From assembly GCA_044224495.1 (NCBI GenBank), contig JBGAKG010000009.1:124001-188000 (forward strand): 64,000 bases of DNA, read 5' to 3'. Positions 20,001-27,850 of the stretch are shown here, piece by piece. Each line of letters begins with the position of its first letter. Within the stretch, counting starts at the first letter, position 1. The position numbers were made by a program, and so were the translations under genes. Origin of the DNA: JBGAKG01 sp044224495. GTDB lineage: Bacteria; Myxococcota_A; Polyangia; Polyangiales; Polyangiaceae. The notes under the pieces are model-generated. The model ran no database searches and was not told the DNA's origin. It saw only the letters and a program-made list of their open reading frames with translations.

Positions 20001-20735
20001 TTCGCGCACCCGGCGTACGCGCTGACGCACGACGTGCTCGGGCTCGAACGCTGCATCGCCGACTTCGAGCGGCTCGTGCCGCGTGGGTTCCGCTACGAGA
20101 CGCGGCTCGCGGTCACGCGCGCGGACTGGCACCGCGAGCGCGGCGACCCCGGCGCCGGGGTCGCGGTGCTCGCGCCGGTCGTCGACGCGCTCGAGCCCGA
20201 GGATCTGCTCATGCGGCAATGGGCTGGCAGCGCCCTCGCGGAGTGTCTGCTCGCAGCCGGACAGTACGAGGACGCCAAGGCGCGCTGCGAGGCGATCGTC
20301 GAGCTCGCCAAAGATCCCGCGACGGTGATCGTCCTCCCGATGCTCCGGACGAAGCGGATCCTCGCGCTCGCGCTCGCGCGGCTCGGCGAAGGCGAGCGCG
20401 CGAAGGACCTCCTCCGCGGAGCGACCACCGAGTGCGAAGGGCTCGACCACCCACCGCTCGCAGGGGCGATGCACGAGGCGCGCGCGCGGATCGCGCTCGA
20501 AGAGGGCGATCGCGACACCTACGCGTTCCACGCCGCCGAGATGATGCGCTGGATTCGCCCGACCGAGAACCCGGCGCTCCTGGGCTTCGCGGAGCGCCTG
20601 CTGGAGGCGGGGGTGAGCGCCGGCGCCGCGTCCGAGGTCGGGCAAGGGGCCGGCCCGACCATGATCGACACCGCGATCGACCAGCCGTCGCAGCGCTCGA
20701 CCGACAGTTCGAGTGCCCGGCGTTCTCGGACGTGA
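17046..20735 (+). CDS. Large Ser/Thr kinase with AAA-type ATPase and TPR-like region
   Basis: The 1229-residue protein begins with a Hanks-type kinase (about residues 14-275: glycine loop GRGGMGEVF, VALKRM, HRDLAAKNV, IDFG, YVAPES). An AAA_16-type signalling ATPase follows (about 285-540), with Walker A AESGTGKSR and Walker B LLLAVDDVQ, then about 600 helical residues of tetratricopeptide character. Hydrophobic segments near residues 780-825 may be membrane-associated. This build is typical of myxobacterial kinase-ATPase regulators related to PknK. The small STAS-like gene downstream may be in the same transcript. Confidence 0.88.
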   Translation: MPPKGNAPPVIAKRYRTEKRLGRGGMGEVFEVWDQVEKRSVALKRMYPHSSEDPHTAKLRFRREFHTLVSLRHPRIVTAYDFGTEDGISYYTMELLDGVDLKDVGLVPAREACRLLRDVAGALAMLHARGLVHRDLAAKNVRRLSTGRAKLIDFGILTNVGVAAELAGTAAYVAPESMRDMPLDGRSDLYALGVLAYVILTERLPYPAKSFQEVALAWQRAPPPPPSSYARGIPPALDELVMSLIAFEPAGRPASAAEVMTRLAGIGGLERDEEMEVPRGYVASAPLVGRSAELDEVRMLGQRAWRGRGGAVAILAESGTGKSRLVREIVLEGKLAGATAASVSCETAAPAPFGAIDAIAEVLFKVVASDAKEAVAPQAGVLARVLPAVRAAVGDVALVPRADDPSEERLRVQKAVADWLLALAAKLPLLLAVDDVQRCDEASAAALAALAREARSSRMFIVTARRTGEDVRAPQAVKMLERDGRAIELRGLSEDSLKELVDALFGAPPNGARLARHLFEATGGSPMHATELVRQLVDDGTLRYREGLWVIPPDFAASGAPPTLAAAMDLRVHGLSEEARRLGEVLALAGGRVTLDLVADFAEAAGEVVHESSGRMVDRTFAALDELTEKGVLQGEGEQFRFRHDSAREALLRGVPPDRRRELHRRVGARLMEEADASERAAEIGFHLLEGGDERAGADLLAKAGRALYEAQALADCIAPLEAALAARERLGEPRGRTMDLRAMLLAAGWVSDRAVGSKHAYRVVSEYREASGIATADRLRFLGRPVALVFGVAIATVAWVLRGSARGPTPMRCILTFAVSMGYALGLANAENRKADLAALVPLVNPFGTLRRRVPYAIYLVSNAFPDILYGRLGTAAERLSRALAIFQTDTLAVATETERRFAEAGVRGLRVLVDVNQLDRRVHEDCAAIDALGFRYYRLVVQATKVVHHRYRGEETAAVAIERAMEIPSIQLGSWSTDIQILMFAHPAYALTHDVLGLERCIADFERLVPRGFRYETRLAVTRADWHRERGDPGAGVAVLAPVVDALEPEDLLMRQWAGSALAECLLAAGQYEDAKARCEAIVELAKDPATVIVLPMLRTKRILALALARLGEGERAKDLLRGATTECEGLDHPPLAGAMHEARARIALEEGDRDTYAFHAAEMMRWIRPTENPALLGFAERLLEAGVSAGAASEVGQGAGPTMIDTAIDQPSQRSTDSSSARRSRT

Positions 20736-20754
20736 GCCGGGCGCTCGATCGGTA

Positions 20755-20760
20755 TAGGAT
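20755..20760 (+). promoter_or_regulatory. TANNNT (-10-like) box, TAGGAT
   Basis: TAGGAT (within TATAGGAT) ends 9 bases before the ATG at 20770 and could give the small downstream gene its own transcript. Confidence 0.35.
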
Positions 20761-20769
20761 CGACCGTTC

Positions 20770-21174
20770 ATGACGAAGGCGATCACGATCGACACCGCGC
20801 GTTGGCCGCTCGTCTCGATCCGGTTCTTCGGCGCTGCCGACGACGCGACGTTCGGTGGGTACCTCGCGGAGTACGACCGGCTCCTCGAACGGAACGAGCG
20901 CTACGGCATCCTGCTCGACGCACTCGAGTCCGCCGCTCCGTCCGCGCGGCAGCGCTCGCTGCAAGCGGCGTGGATGAAGGAGCGGCAGGGCAAGCTCGCC
21001 GAGCGCTGCGTCGCGGGTGGGTTCGCGATCGCTTCGCCGCTCGTCCGCGGAGCGCTCACCGCCATCCTCTGGCTCCAGCCGCTACCGTTTCCCCACAGCG
21101 TGCACGCCACCGTGTTCGACGCCGAGAACTGGGTGCGCTCGCGGATGAAGGCCTCCGGCCTCGTCGTACCCTGA
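20770..21174 (+). CDS. STAS/SEC14-like small protein
   Basis: The 134-residue protein has the pattern ITIDTARWPLVSIRFFG, then an alpha/beta arrangement, AERCVAGGFAIASPLVRGALTAILWL and a final HATVFDAENWVRSRM. I recognise this as a common small proteobacterial family with a SpoIIAA/STAS-like fold, often next to regulatory genes. No phospho-acceptor Ser/Thr can be assigned with confidence. It follows the large kinase by 34 bases, so a regulatory link is plausible but inferred. Confidence 0.65.
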   Translation: MTKAITIDTARWPLVSIRFFGAADDATFGGYLAEYDRLLERNERYGILLDALESAAPSARQRSLQAAWMKERQGKLAERCVAGGFAIASPLVRGALTAILWLQPLPFPHSVHATVFDAENWVRSRMKASGLVVP

Positions 21175-21185
21175 GCCGCGCTCAG
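21171..21185. terminator. Stop-stop hairpin between convergent genes
   Basis: CTGAGC-CGC-GCTCAG is a perfect 6-base stem with a 3-base loop that contains both stop codons of the convergent genes. There is no U-tract on either side, so termination activity is only inferred. Confidence 0.4.
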
Positions 21186-22201
21186 CCGCCGCGCGTGTGC
21201 ATCTCGCGGTGCGGATCGCGGCGGAGCTGCGCCGCCGGGAGCAGCACCTCGCGCGCCGACATCCGCGCCCGATCCTCCGCCCCGCGGTCGGCGCGGCCGC
21301 TCCAGACCGCCGCGACCAGCGCGTCGAGCGTCGCGTCGTCCGCGCCGCTCCGGAGCCGGCTCGCGAGGTCCACGCCCGAGACGGCGTAGAGACACGTGAA
21401 CAGCACGCCGTCGGCGGTGATGCGCGCGCGATCGCAGCGCGCGCAGAACGGGTCGGTCGTGCTCGCGACGATGCCGAACACGACGCCGGTGCCGGTCACG
21501 AAGCGAGCGGCCGGCGCGGGCCCGGGCTCGCCGTGGGCCGTGACGCCGCCGAACGCCGCGCCCACGCGCGCTAGGATCTCGCTCTTGCCGACGACGCGGT
21601 CGCTGCGCCACTGCGTCGCGCCGCCCACGTCCATGTACTCGAGGAAGCGCAGCTCGACGCCCGCCTCCGCGGCGAACCGGAGGAGCTCCTCGATCTCGTC
21701 GTCGTTCTCGCCGCGCACGATGACGCTGTTGATCTTCGTGCCGCGGAACCCGTGCGCAGCGGCGCCGCGGATCGCCGCGATCGTGTCGCCGAGCCGCGTC
21801 GACCGGGTGAGGCGCAGGGCGCGGTCCTCGCGCAAGGTGTCGAGGCTGAACGTCACGCGGCCGAGGCCTGCGTCGCGCAGGCCGGTCGCCGCGCGCTCGA
21901 AGAGAAGCCCGTTCGTCGTGAGGGTCACCTCGTCGATGCCGGGGACCGCGCGCACGCGCGCGACGATCTCGGCGGCCTCCTTGCGGAGGAGCGGCTCGCC
22001 GCCGGTCAGGCGCACCTCGGTCACGCCCTGCCGCGCGAACGAGCGCACGAGCCGCTCGATCTCGGGCACGGTGAGGATCGAGCTTCCGTCCAACCAGACG
22101 TACTCGTCCTCCGGCATGCAGTAGTGGCAGCGCAGGTTGCAGCGATCGGTGATCGAGAGACGGAGCGAGCCGAGGGGGCGCTCGAGGCGATCGCGGAGCA
22201 T
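21182..22201 (-). CDS. moaA: MoaA, GTP 3',8-cyclase
   Basis: The 339-residue radical SAM enzyme catalyses the first step of molybdenum cofactor synthesis from GTP. The SAM cluster is CNLRCHYC (Cys21, Cys25, Cys28). The second cluster is CARCDRARITADGVLFTC, with CxxCx13C spacing as in MoaA. TGGEPLLRK and the C-terminal Gly-Gly also match. I chose ATG at 22201, which leaves a normal short N-terminus before LSITDRCN; no Shine-Dalgarno is visible. It lies 46 bases downstream of a MOSC gene that would use the cofactor. Confidence 0.95.
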   Translation of the reverse strand: MLRDRLERPLGSLRLSITDRCNLRCHYCMPEDEYVWLDGSSILTVPEIERLVRSFARQGVTEVRLTGGEPLLRKEAAEIVARVRAVPGIDEVTLTTNGLLFERAATGLRDAGLGRVTFSLDTLREDRALRLTRSTRLGDTIAAIRGAAAHGFRGTKINSVIVRGENDDEIEELLRFAAEAGVELRFLEYMDVGGATQWRSDRVVGKSEILARVGAAFGGVTAHGEPGPAPAARFVTGTGVVFGIVASTTDPFCARCDRARITADGVLFTCLYAVSGVDLASRLRSGADDATLDALVAAVWSGRADRGAEDRARMSAREVLLPAAQLRRDPHREMHTRGG

Positions 22202-22247
22202 CGGAGGGGAATGTGGCACATCCCGCGCCCGGCAGGCGACCGTTGCG

Positions 22248-23054
22248 TCAGTCCCCGGCCGACCGGAGGGTCGCCACGAGCTCGTCGCCCACGGCGAGCT
22301 CTCCCCCGCCGCTCGGGACGAGGTTGACGCCAAAGTAGACCTTGCCGTCCCGCTCGCGGAACGTCGCGAGCGTCTTCAGTGGCTCCTTGCCGGCGCGCCC
22401 GGTCTCCGGATCGATGGTCGTGACGCTGCAGCGATCGCACGGCTTGCGGTTGGCGAGCACCAACGCGCCGCGCGCGAGCTCGGTCACGTCGTCCTCGAGC
22501 CAGGGCGCGAGGCCTTCGACCACCACGTTCGGCCGAAAGCGCTCCATCGCGAGCGGCGTCCCGGCGCGCGCTTCGAGATCGCGCCGCGACGCCTCCGACG
22601 CGAGCAGGATCGGGAAGGCATCGGCGAACGAGACCTGGTCGCCGGGTCGTCCGCTCGCGGACGTGACCGGGCGCATCACGTCGTCGGGGAGCACGACGAC
22701 GCGGTAGCCGTCCCCGAGCGCCACGGACAGCCACGCGCTCATGCGGGGTAGCTCGCGCGCGCGCACGGTGCTCGACCACACGGTGACCTCGACCTCGGCC
22801 CCGCGGTCGGACGGATCGAAGGCCACCGTCGCGAGACCGTCGGTCAGCTCGATCGAACCACCGGTCCAGCGGGCGGCGATTCGTACCAACTCGGGACGTT
22901 GGCGCTGGGTCACGAAGCGCCCGTCGGCGTCGACGACCATGCACCGCCGGTCGCCGACGAGCCCGCGGGACGCGACCGTCGCCGCGCCGACCCGATGGCC
23001 GCGGAGGCCCTTCACCGGGTAGAGCCAGAGCTCGGTGATGCGGACGCGGCTCAC
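22248..23054 (-). CDS. MOSC-domain protein, mARC/YcbX-like molybdoenzyme
   Basis: The 268-residue protein has the MOSC N-terminal barrel (ITELWLYPVKGLRGH, GLVGDRRCMVVD) and a MOSC domain with RFRPNVVVEG. KPCDRCSVTTIDPETG holds Cys209 at the place of the molybdenum-ligating cysteine of mARC. YcbX and mARC reduce N-hydroxylated compounds. There is no C-terminal ferredoxin domain, so an external electron donor is needed. The start is GTG overlapping the previous stop (GTGA). Its place before moaA fits a molybdenum role. Confidence 0.88.
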   Translation of the reverse strand: MSRVRITELWLYPVKGLRGHRVGAATVASRGLVGDRRCMVVDADGRFVTQRQRPELVRIAARWTGGSIELTDGLATVAFDPSDRGAEVEVTVWSSTVRARELPRMSAWLSVALGDGYRVVVLPDDVMRPVTSASGRPGDQVSFADAFPILLASEASRRDLEARAGTPLAMERFRPNVVVEGLAPWLEDDVTELARGALVLANRKPCDRCSVTTIDPETGRAGKEPLKTLATFRERDGKVYFGVNLVPSGGGELAVGDELVATLRSAGD

Positions 23055-23818
23055 GCGCTCGCTCCGAGCTCGCGCCGGCGCCACGTGCCGAGCAAGCGCG
23101 CCTCGTGGGGGAGGCGAGCGACGTCCCGCAGCCGGACGCCGATCGGCGTGACGCCGAGAAAGAAGAACACGCCGAGCACGCCGCCCAAGGTGCTGAGCCC
23201 GGAGAACACGGGCGGCGTCATGACGATCCGCGTGACGAGCCCACAGACGAAGAGCTCGGCGATCGCGAACACCACGAGCGAGCGCGAGCGACCCGCGAGC
23301 CATGCGTGCGGATCGAAGTTGGCCACGACCGGCCCGCCCTCGGCGTCGGCGAAGAGGTGGACGCGGTCGCCCTTCTTCAGCGCGACGGTGACGGTGCGCT
23401 CCCAGCCTTTGGCCTTCTTCGCCTGCGCCCACGCGTCGTCGAACGCGGCGACGTCGGCGCAGGCCGCAGCGGCGGCGCGCCGTTCGTCGTCGATCCACAC
23501 CTCGGCGTTCGCGCTCGGTGCGACCTCGACGCGCTCGCCCGCGCAGACCAGCGCGCCCCCGGCGAGCGCGCCACCGTAGGCGCGATCGTGGAACACGATC
23601 GCGGGGTCGTCGGCGGGGTCCAGCGCGCGCCCCACTTGGCGCACGGTCGCCGTCGCGAACGGCGCGCCTTCGTCGATCACGCCGACCCGGCCTTTGCCGA
23701 GGCTCGCGCCCTTCCGCACCATCCGCCGCCAGAGCTGCAACGCAGAGGCCGCGACGAGCAGCGCCGTCGTCCACAGGACGACGAGGCAGAAGACGCCCAT
23801 CACCTCGCGCGAGAGCAC
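23051..23818 (-). CDS. Hypothetical multi-pass membrane protein
   Basis: The 255-residue protein has one N-terminal membrane helix (about residues 7-28), a soluble beta-rich segment (about 40-180) and two hydrophobic helices near 185-235. The soluble part contains VRQVGRALDPADDPAIV and KKGDRVHLFADAEGG. The layout resembles GIDE/MULAN-type membrane proteins, but I see no RING or other defining motif and make no functional call. It sits between the desaturase (3-base gap) and the MOSC gene (GTGA overlap) in one apparent operon. Confidence 0.7.
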   Translation of the reverse strand: MLSREVMGVFCLVVLWTTALLVAASALQLWRRMVRKGASLGKGRVGVIDEGAPFATATVRQVGRALDPADDPAIVFHDRAYGGALAGGALVCAGERVEVAPSANAEVWIDDERRAAAAACADVAAFDDAWAQAKKAKGWERTVTVALKKGDRVHLFADAEGGPVVANFDPHAWLAGRSRSLVVFAIAELFVCGLVTRIVMTPPVFSGLSTLGGVLGVFFFLGVTPIGVRLRDVARLPHEARLLGTWRRRELGASA

Positions 23819-23821
23819 GCT

Positions 23822-24775
23822 CTATCGGGCTCCCGCCTCGAGCGCGCCGTCGTCTGCCGAAGCGGGCCGATCGCTCTCGCGCGCCGGCTCGAGCCGTGAC
23901 GCCGGGCGCCCGAACCGGAAGACGTAGGTGCGGAGCAGGTAGAGGATCATGCTCGGCTCGTCGAGCGACGCATCCATCCGCGGCACGACCTCTCGCGCGT
24001 GCGCGTCGGGCAGCTCGGCCCAGTGCAGCCCCGCGCGGTTGTGGTGAATCGTGTGGTAGCCGTTGTTCATCATGAACCAGTTGAAGACGCGGCCGACGAA
24101 GTTGCGCGAGTGATTCCACTCGCTCGTCGTGTCGCACGCGTCGTGCTGGATGATGTTGATGCGGAGGAACCACCGCGCGCCCCAGAGCTGCGGCACGACG
24201 ACGAAGAAGAGCGCCGTCCAGAAGTCCCACACGAGGAGCGCGCCCGTCAGCCCGAACGCGAAGACGGACTCGAGCTGGTACTGGCGCCGGAACTCGCCGC
24301 GCCCGAGGAGCTTGCCCCACCGCGTGACGCCGTCGAACGTGGTCGGTCCCGCGCTGTTCGGGAAGTGGAGCAGGTTGAGCAGGTTCCAGCGGAAGGAGAC
24401 CTGCTTCGGATCGGCCCAATCGGGCTGCCCGTCGTCGTCGAAGTGGTGGTGCACCAAGTTGTGCGCCGGCACGTTCGCGGACACGGGGTAGAGCGAGGCG
24501 AAGCTGAGGAGCAGGCGGAACACCTGGTTCGCGCGCTTCGAGTGGAACATGCCCTGGTGGAGGTTGTTGTGGTTCACCACCGCGGTGAGGAACGAGAACG
24601 CGCACGCGGCGCCCAGGCAGACGATGTTCCGGCACGCCGGCACGAAGAGCATGCCCGCGAGCAGCGCGTAGTACACCGCCACGATCCCGAGCTGGCGCGG
24701 ATCCTTCGGGTGCTTCAGCCCGAAGATGCGCTGAAGGAACGTGGTCTCGGGCTCTCGGTCCCCATGGCCCCTCAT
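23822..24775 (-). CDS. Membrane fatty acid desaturase-like protein
   Basis: The 317-residue protein has four hydrophobic segments and three histidine clusters of the desaturase/hydroxylase superfamily: HNNLH (His69 to His73), HNLVHHH (His105 to His111) and NGYHTIHH (His241 to His245). An additional QHDACD precedes the third box. It is closely related to the 25883-26839 protein, sharing NHSRNFVGR.FNWF..NNGYH. These di-iron enzymes act on fatty acyl chains in the membrane with O2; regiospecificity cannot be told. It heads the membrane protein-MOSC-moaA operon. Confidence 0.85.
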   Translation of the reverse strand: MRGHGDREPETTFLQRIFGLKHPKDPRQLGIVAVYYALLAGMLFVPACRNIVCLGAACAFSFLTAVVNHNNLHQGMFHSKRANQVFRLLLSFASLYPVSANVPAHNLVHHHFDDDGQPDWADPKQVSFRWNLLNLLHFPNSAGPTTFDGVTRWGKLLGRGEFRRQYQLESVFAFGLTGALLVWDFWTALFFVVVPQLWGARWFLRINIIQHDACDTTSEWNHSRNFVGRVFNWFMMNNGYHTIHHNRAGLHWAELPDAHAREVVPRMDASLDEPSMILYLLRTYVFRFGRPASRLEPARESDRPASADDGALEAGAR

Positions 24776-24837
24776 CGCGTGGCGTTCTACCTCGGGCCGT
24801 GACCGCGGCTCAAGCGCCGGCGGCGCGGTGGCGCGGT

Positions 24838-24859
24838 GGGGGGGTGGGGAGGTGATGGG
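24838..24859 (+). promoter_or_regulatory. Putative G-quadruplex in a divergent desaturase promoter
   Basis: Runs of G at 24838-24844 (seven), 24846-24849 (four) and 24857-24859 (three), with loops of 1, 1 and 7 bases, satisfy the G3+N1-7 rule. They lie between two divergent desaturase genes, in a 189-base region that is otherwise non-coding. Confidence 0.35.
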
Positions 24860-24889
24860 AGCGGCTGTCGGGATTCCGGCAGGGGCGCC

Positions 24890-24916
24890 TTGTCACGGTC
24901 CCGGATTCGCGATAAT
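24890..24916 (+). promoter_or_regulatory. Candidate sigma-70-type promoter, TTGTCA-N15-GATAAT
   Basis: TTGTCA at 24890-24895 and GATAAT at 24911-24916 stand out in a GC-rich context upstream of the GTG at 24965. The 15-base spacer is short. The position would give a leader of about 40 bases that holds the GAGGGG Shine-Dalgarno. Confidence 0.4.
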
Positions 24917-24964
24917 TCCCGAAGCTGCCGGGGCCGACCTTTCCTGACGAGGCCGAGGGGACAC

Positions 24965-25816
24965 GTGTATTTTCTGACCGCCCACCCGATCCAGCAGTTC
25001 AAGAAGAACCCGCGTTTCTACCTCCACTACGACGCCTTCTACCTGGGGGTCTGCGCGGCGGCGTCGGTCGTGCTCTGGCTCTGGGGGCCCGGTCCGCTGG
25101 TCGAGCGGTTCCACTGGGGGCTCCTCGCCGCGTTCCCGGTCGCGCTGTATCTCCTGATCGTCGCGCACCTGGTGATCCACAACGCGACCCACGGGAACCT
25201 GCCTCGCTCGATCAACCGCCTGGTGGGGGAGCTCTTGGGGCTCGTCGTCGTCGTCCGGTTCGCGTCGTGGGACATCGTCCACATGCGGCATCACCGCTAC
25301 TCCGACGACCGCGAGCGCGACCCGCACCCGAACTTCGCGAGCTTCTGGAAGACGGTCCACCACACCATCGTCAACACCGAGCTCCAGCTCCAGCAGCAGT
25401 ACTTCGAGGTCTGGGGAGACACGCCGGAAAACCGGCGGTACGAGACGATGCGCGCGAGGGTGAGCTACGGCACGAACGTCGTGCTGCTCCTCTCTTGGTA
25501 CCTCCTGCTCGGGCCGTGGGCGTTCTTCGCCGTGTTCGTGCCGGCGAACCTGATCGCCGCGCTCTTCGTGATCCACTTCAACTGGTCGACGCACAACGGC
25601 CGCAGTGGGTCGGGCGGGGCGTTCGACGAGTTCCGCCCGGTGAACTTGAACCGCGGTTATTACCGGCTCGGGAATCTCCTCTTCGTGGGGATCTACTTCC
25701 ACGCGAACCACCACAAGCGCCCGCACCTCTTCAACCCCGCGCGCTGGTGCGAGCGGAAGCTCGGCCCGGCCGAGATGCCCGTCGACGCGGGGGACGCGGT
25801 CGACGCGACTGCGTAG
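24965..25816 (+). CDS. Fatty acid desaturase (second subfamily)
   Basis: The 283-residue protein has histidine boxes HNATH (His72 to His76), HMRHH (His106 to His110) and HANHH (His246 to His250), with hydrophobic helices between. It differs in sequence and third-box style from the two paralogous desaturases flanking it. The start is GTG at 24965 (VYFLTAHPIQQF), preceded by AGGGG; the upstream frame is Gly/Arg-rich non-coding sequence. It acts in the membrane on fatty acyl groups; the position of the double bond is unknown. Confidence 0.83.
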   Translation: MYFLTAHPIQQFKKNPRFYLHYDAFYLGVCAAASVVLWLWGPGPLVERFHWGLLAAFPVALYLLIVAHLVIHNATHGNLPRSINRLVGELLGLVVVVRFASWDIVHMRHHRYSDDRERDPHPNFASFWKTVHHTIVNTELQLQQQYFEVWGDTPENRRYETMRARVSYGTNVVLLLSWYLLLGPWAFFAVFVPANLIAALFVIHFNWSTHNGRSGSGGAFDEFRPVNLNRGYYRLGNLLFVGIYFHANHHKRPHLFNPARWCERKLGPAEMPVDAGDAVDATA

Positions 25817-25882
25817 CGACGTTCGCTGCAACCGAGTGCAGGTGCGGGCGTTCGCTGCGGCCCTGTGTTAGAAAGCGCCTCG

Positions 25883-26839
25883 ATGCTGCGATTCTCGGCC
25901 GACCGTCGGACCCTCGCCTTCGTGGGGTTCTACTACCTGCTCCTCGCATCGGCGTGGGTGTGGGGCTGGCGCAATCCGCTCCTCGTGATCGGGCTCACCG
26001 TCGTGCTGATGGTGACGTCGTGGATCTGCGCCGTCATCACGCACAACACGCTCCACACTCCCGTCTTCCGCAGCCGCGCGCTGAACAAGGCATTCCAGGT
26101 CGCGCTGACCTGCGCCTACGGCTTCCCCGTCAGCGAGTACGTGCCGGGTCACAACCTGAGCCACCACAAGCACACGCAGAAGAACGCGGACCTGATGCGC
26201 ACGTCGAAGGTGCGCTCGAACATCCAGCTCCTCAACGCGGCGCTCTTCTTCCCGCGCGTCGCGATGGACATCTTCTTCGAGAACTACCGCTACGTCGGGA
26301 TGATGAAGAAGACGATGCCGAACTGGTATCGCCAGCTCCTCGTCGAGATGGTGTTCGGTTGGGGCACCAAGCTCGTCCTCCTCGCGATCGACTGGAGGAA
26401 GGCGCTCGTGTTCGTGTTCGTGCCGCACCTCTTCGCGGTGTGGGGGATCACGAGCGTGAACTACGTCCAGCACGACGGCTGCGACGAGGATCACCCCTAC
26501 AATCACTCGCGCAACTTCGTCGGCCGCATCTTCAACTGGTTCACGTTCAACAACGGGTACCACGGCATCCACCACGTGCACCCGGGCCTCCACTGGAGCC
26601 TCACGCCGGCCGCGCACGCGAAGGAGCTGCACCCGCACATCCACCCGGCGCTCGAGCAGAAGTCGCTCTTCATCTACCTGGTGAAGACGTTCCTCTGGCC
26701 GGGCAAGCGGTTGAGCTACCTCGGCGAGCCCGTCGTGCTGCCGCCGGCCGCCAAGGACGAAGAGTGGATTCCGAAGAGCATCCACGCCGCGATCGAGGAG
26801 CTCGGTGCCGAGGGCACCGCGATGGACGCCGGCGAGTGA
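25883..26839 (+). CDS. Fatty acid desaturase (paralogue of the 23822-24775 gene)
   Basis: The 318-residue protein has histidine boxes HNTLH (His54 to His58), HNLSHH (His90 to His95) and NGYHGIHH (His227 to His231), plus QHDGCDED. It shares the NHSRNFVGRIFNWF block and the following GLHW with the protein from 23822-24775, so the two are paralogues. The ATG at 25883 follows TTAGAAA, a near match to the TANNNT pattern. It lies 66 bases after the previous desaturase gene and probably belongs to the same transcript. Confidence 0.85.
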   Translation: MLRFSADRRTLAFVGFYYLLLASAWVWGWRNPLLVIGLTVVLMVTSWICAVITHNTLHTPVFRSRALNKAFQVALTCAYGFPVSEYVPGHNLSHHKHTQKNADLMRTSKVRSNIQLLNAALFFPRVAMDIFFENYRYVGMMKKTMPNWYRQLLVEMVFGWGTKLVLLAIDWRKALVFVFVPHLFAVWGITSVNYVQHDGCDEDHPYNHSRNFVGRIFNWFTFNNGYHGIHHVHPGLHWSLTPAAHAKELHPHIHPALEQKSLFIYLVKTFLWPGKRLSYLGEPVVLPPAAKDEEWIPKSIHAAIEELGAEGTAMDAGE

Positions 26840-26938
26840 CGAGCGCGAGAGCTGCGGTGGCCAACGACTCCGAAATCCGCTAAGCGTGGCACCCGTGCGT
26901 CCCGCGTGAACGCGGCGCACGAGAGAGGAGTCTTCGTC

Positions 26939-27850
26939 ATGCGCTTCTTCGGTGTCCTCGTGGGTAGTGCGTTGGTCCTCGCTGCGACGAGCGCGAGCGC
27001 CCAAGCGCTCCAGAGCGGTAGCGGCGGCGGTGCCGCCGGCGGAACCTCGTCCGGCAAGACCGACGTGGTGAAAGAGGGCTTCCAGAAGCAAGCCGACGAC
27101 AAGGACGAGGAGCGCAAGAAGGGGGTGACCGAGCTCGCGTTCAACCTCGGCGGGCTCTTCACTGCCGGCAACTCGCGCTCGGCGGCTGTCACCGCAGGCG
27201 TGAAGTCGCGCATCCGCCGGGGCGACCACCAGCTCACGCTCGCGATCGCAGGCAACTACGCGCGCGCGGGCAAGGTCGGCACCGGGACGGAGACCACGGT
27301 CGAGAACCTCCAGGGCTCGGCCCGCTACGACTACTTCATCCTCAAGCCGCTCTCGGTCTTCGGGCAGGTCACCGGTCGCCACGACCGCTTCCAGGGCTTG
27401 GATCTGCGCCTCAACGTCGACATCGGCGTCGCCTACTACTTCATCCAACAGGAGAAGGTCCGGCTCTGGGGCGAAGCCGGCTACGACTTCCAGTACGACG
27501 TCCGCCGCGGGGAGGCCCTCGTCGACGCCAAGGGCGCGCCCAAGCTCGACCGCGACGGGAACCCGCTCGAGAAGACGAACGTCGTGCACAACGCGCGCCT
27601 CTTCGTCGGCTTCGACCACAAGCTCTTCGAGGGCGTGCAGTTCCTGACGAGCCTCGAGTACCTGCAGGACGTGACCGACTTCGCCACCCCGACGCTCCGT
27701 CTCATCTACGACGGCGCCGTGAAGGCGAGCCTGTCGAAGAGCTTCGCGCTCTCGACCGGCATCACCGTCCGCTACGAGGCCAATCCGCTCCCGGGGATCG
27801 AGCGCACGGACGTGCTCACCGGCGTCAGCCTGGTCTACAACCTGCTCTGA
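26939..27850 (+). CDS. DUF481 (YdiY-like) outer-membrane beta-barrel
   Basis: The 303-residue protein has a Sec signal peptide (MRFFGVLVGSALVLAATSASA), a Gly/Ser-rich linker and a charged helix (about residues 40-60). After that come alternating strands with aromatic girdles (ELAFNLGGLFTAGNSRS, GSARYDYFILKPL, YYFIQQEKVRLWGEAGYDFQ) and a C-terminal hydrophobic strand. This matches DUF481, the salt-induced outer-membrane protein YdiY family. I chose ATG at 26939, which has GAGAGGAG 8 bases upstream. It abuts the convergent peptidase-like gene. Confidence 0.85.
   Translation: MRFFGVLVGSALVLAATSASAQALQSGSGGGAAGGTSSGKTDVVKEGFQKQADDKDEERKKGVTELAFNLGGLFTAGNSRSAAVTAGVKSRIRRGDHQLTLAIAGNYARAGKVGTGTETTVENLQGSARYDYFILKPLSVFGQVTGRHDRFQGLDLRLNVDIGVAYYFIQQEKVRLWGEAGYDFQYDVRRGEALVDAKGAPKLDRDGNPLEKTNVVHNARLFVGFDHKLFEGVQFLTSLEYLQDVTDFATPTLRLIYDGAVKASLSKSFALSTGITVRYEANPLPGIERTDVLTGVSLVYNLL

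Noticed and set aside
16020..20795. Very long leftward open frame (about 1590 codons) opposite the large kinase gene
   Set aside because: Only the part from 16020 to about 17018 is protein-like. The rest is Arg/Glu/Ala-rich shadow coding caused by high GC content opposite a kinase gene with intact motifs.
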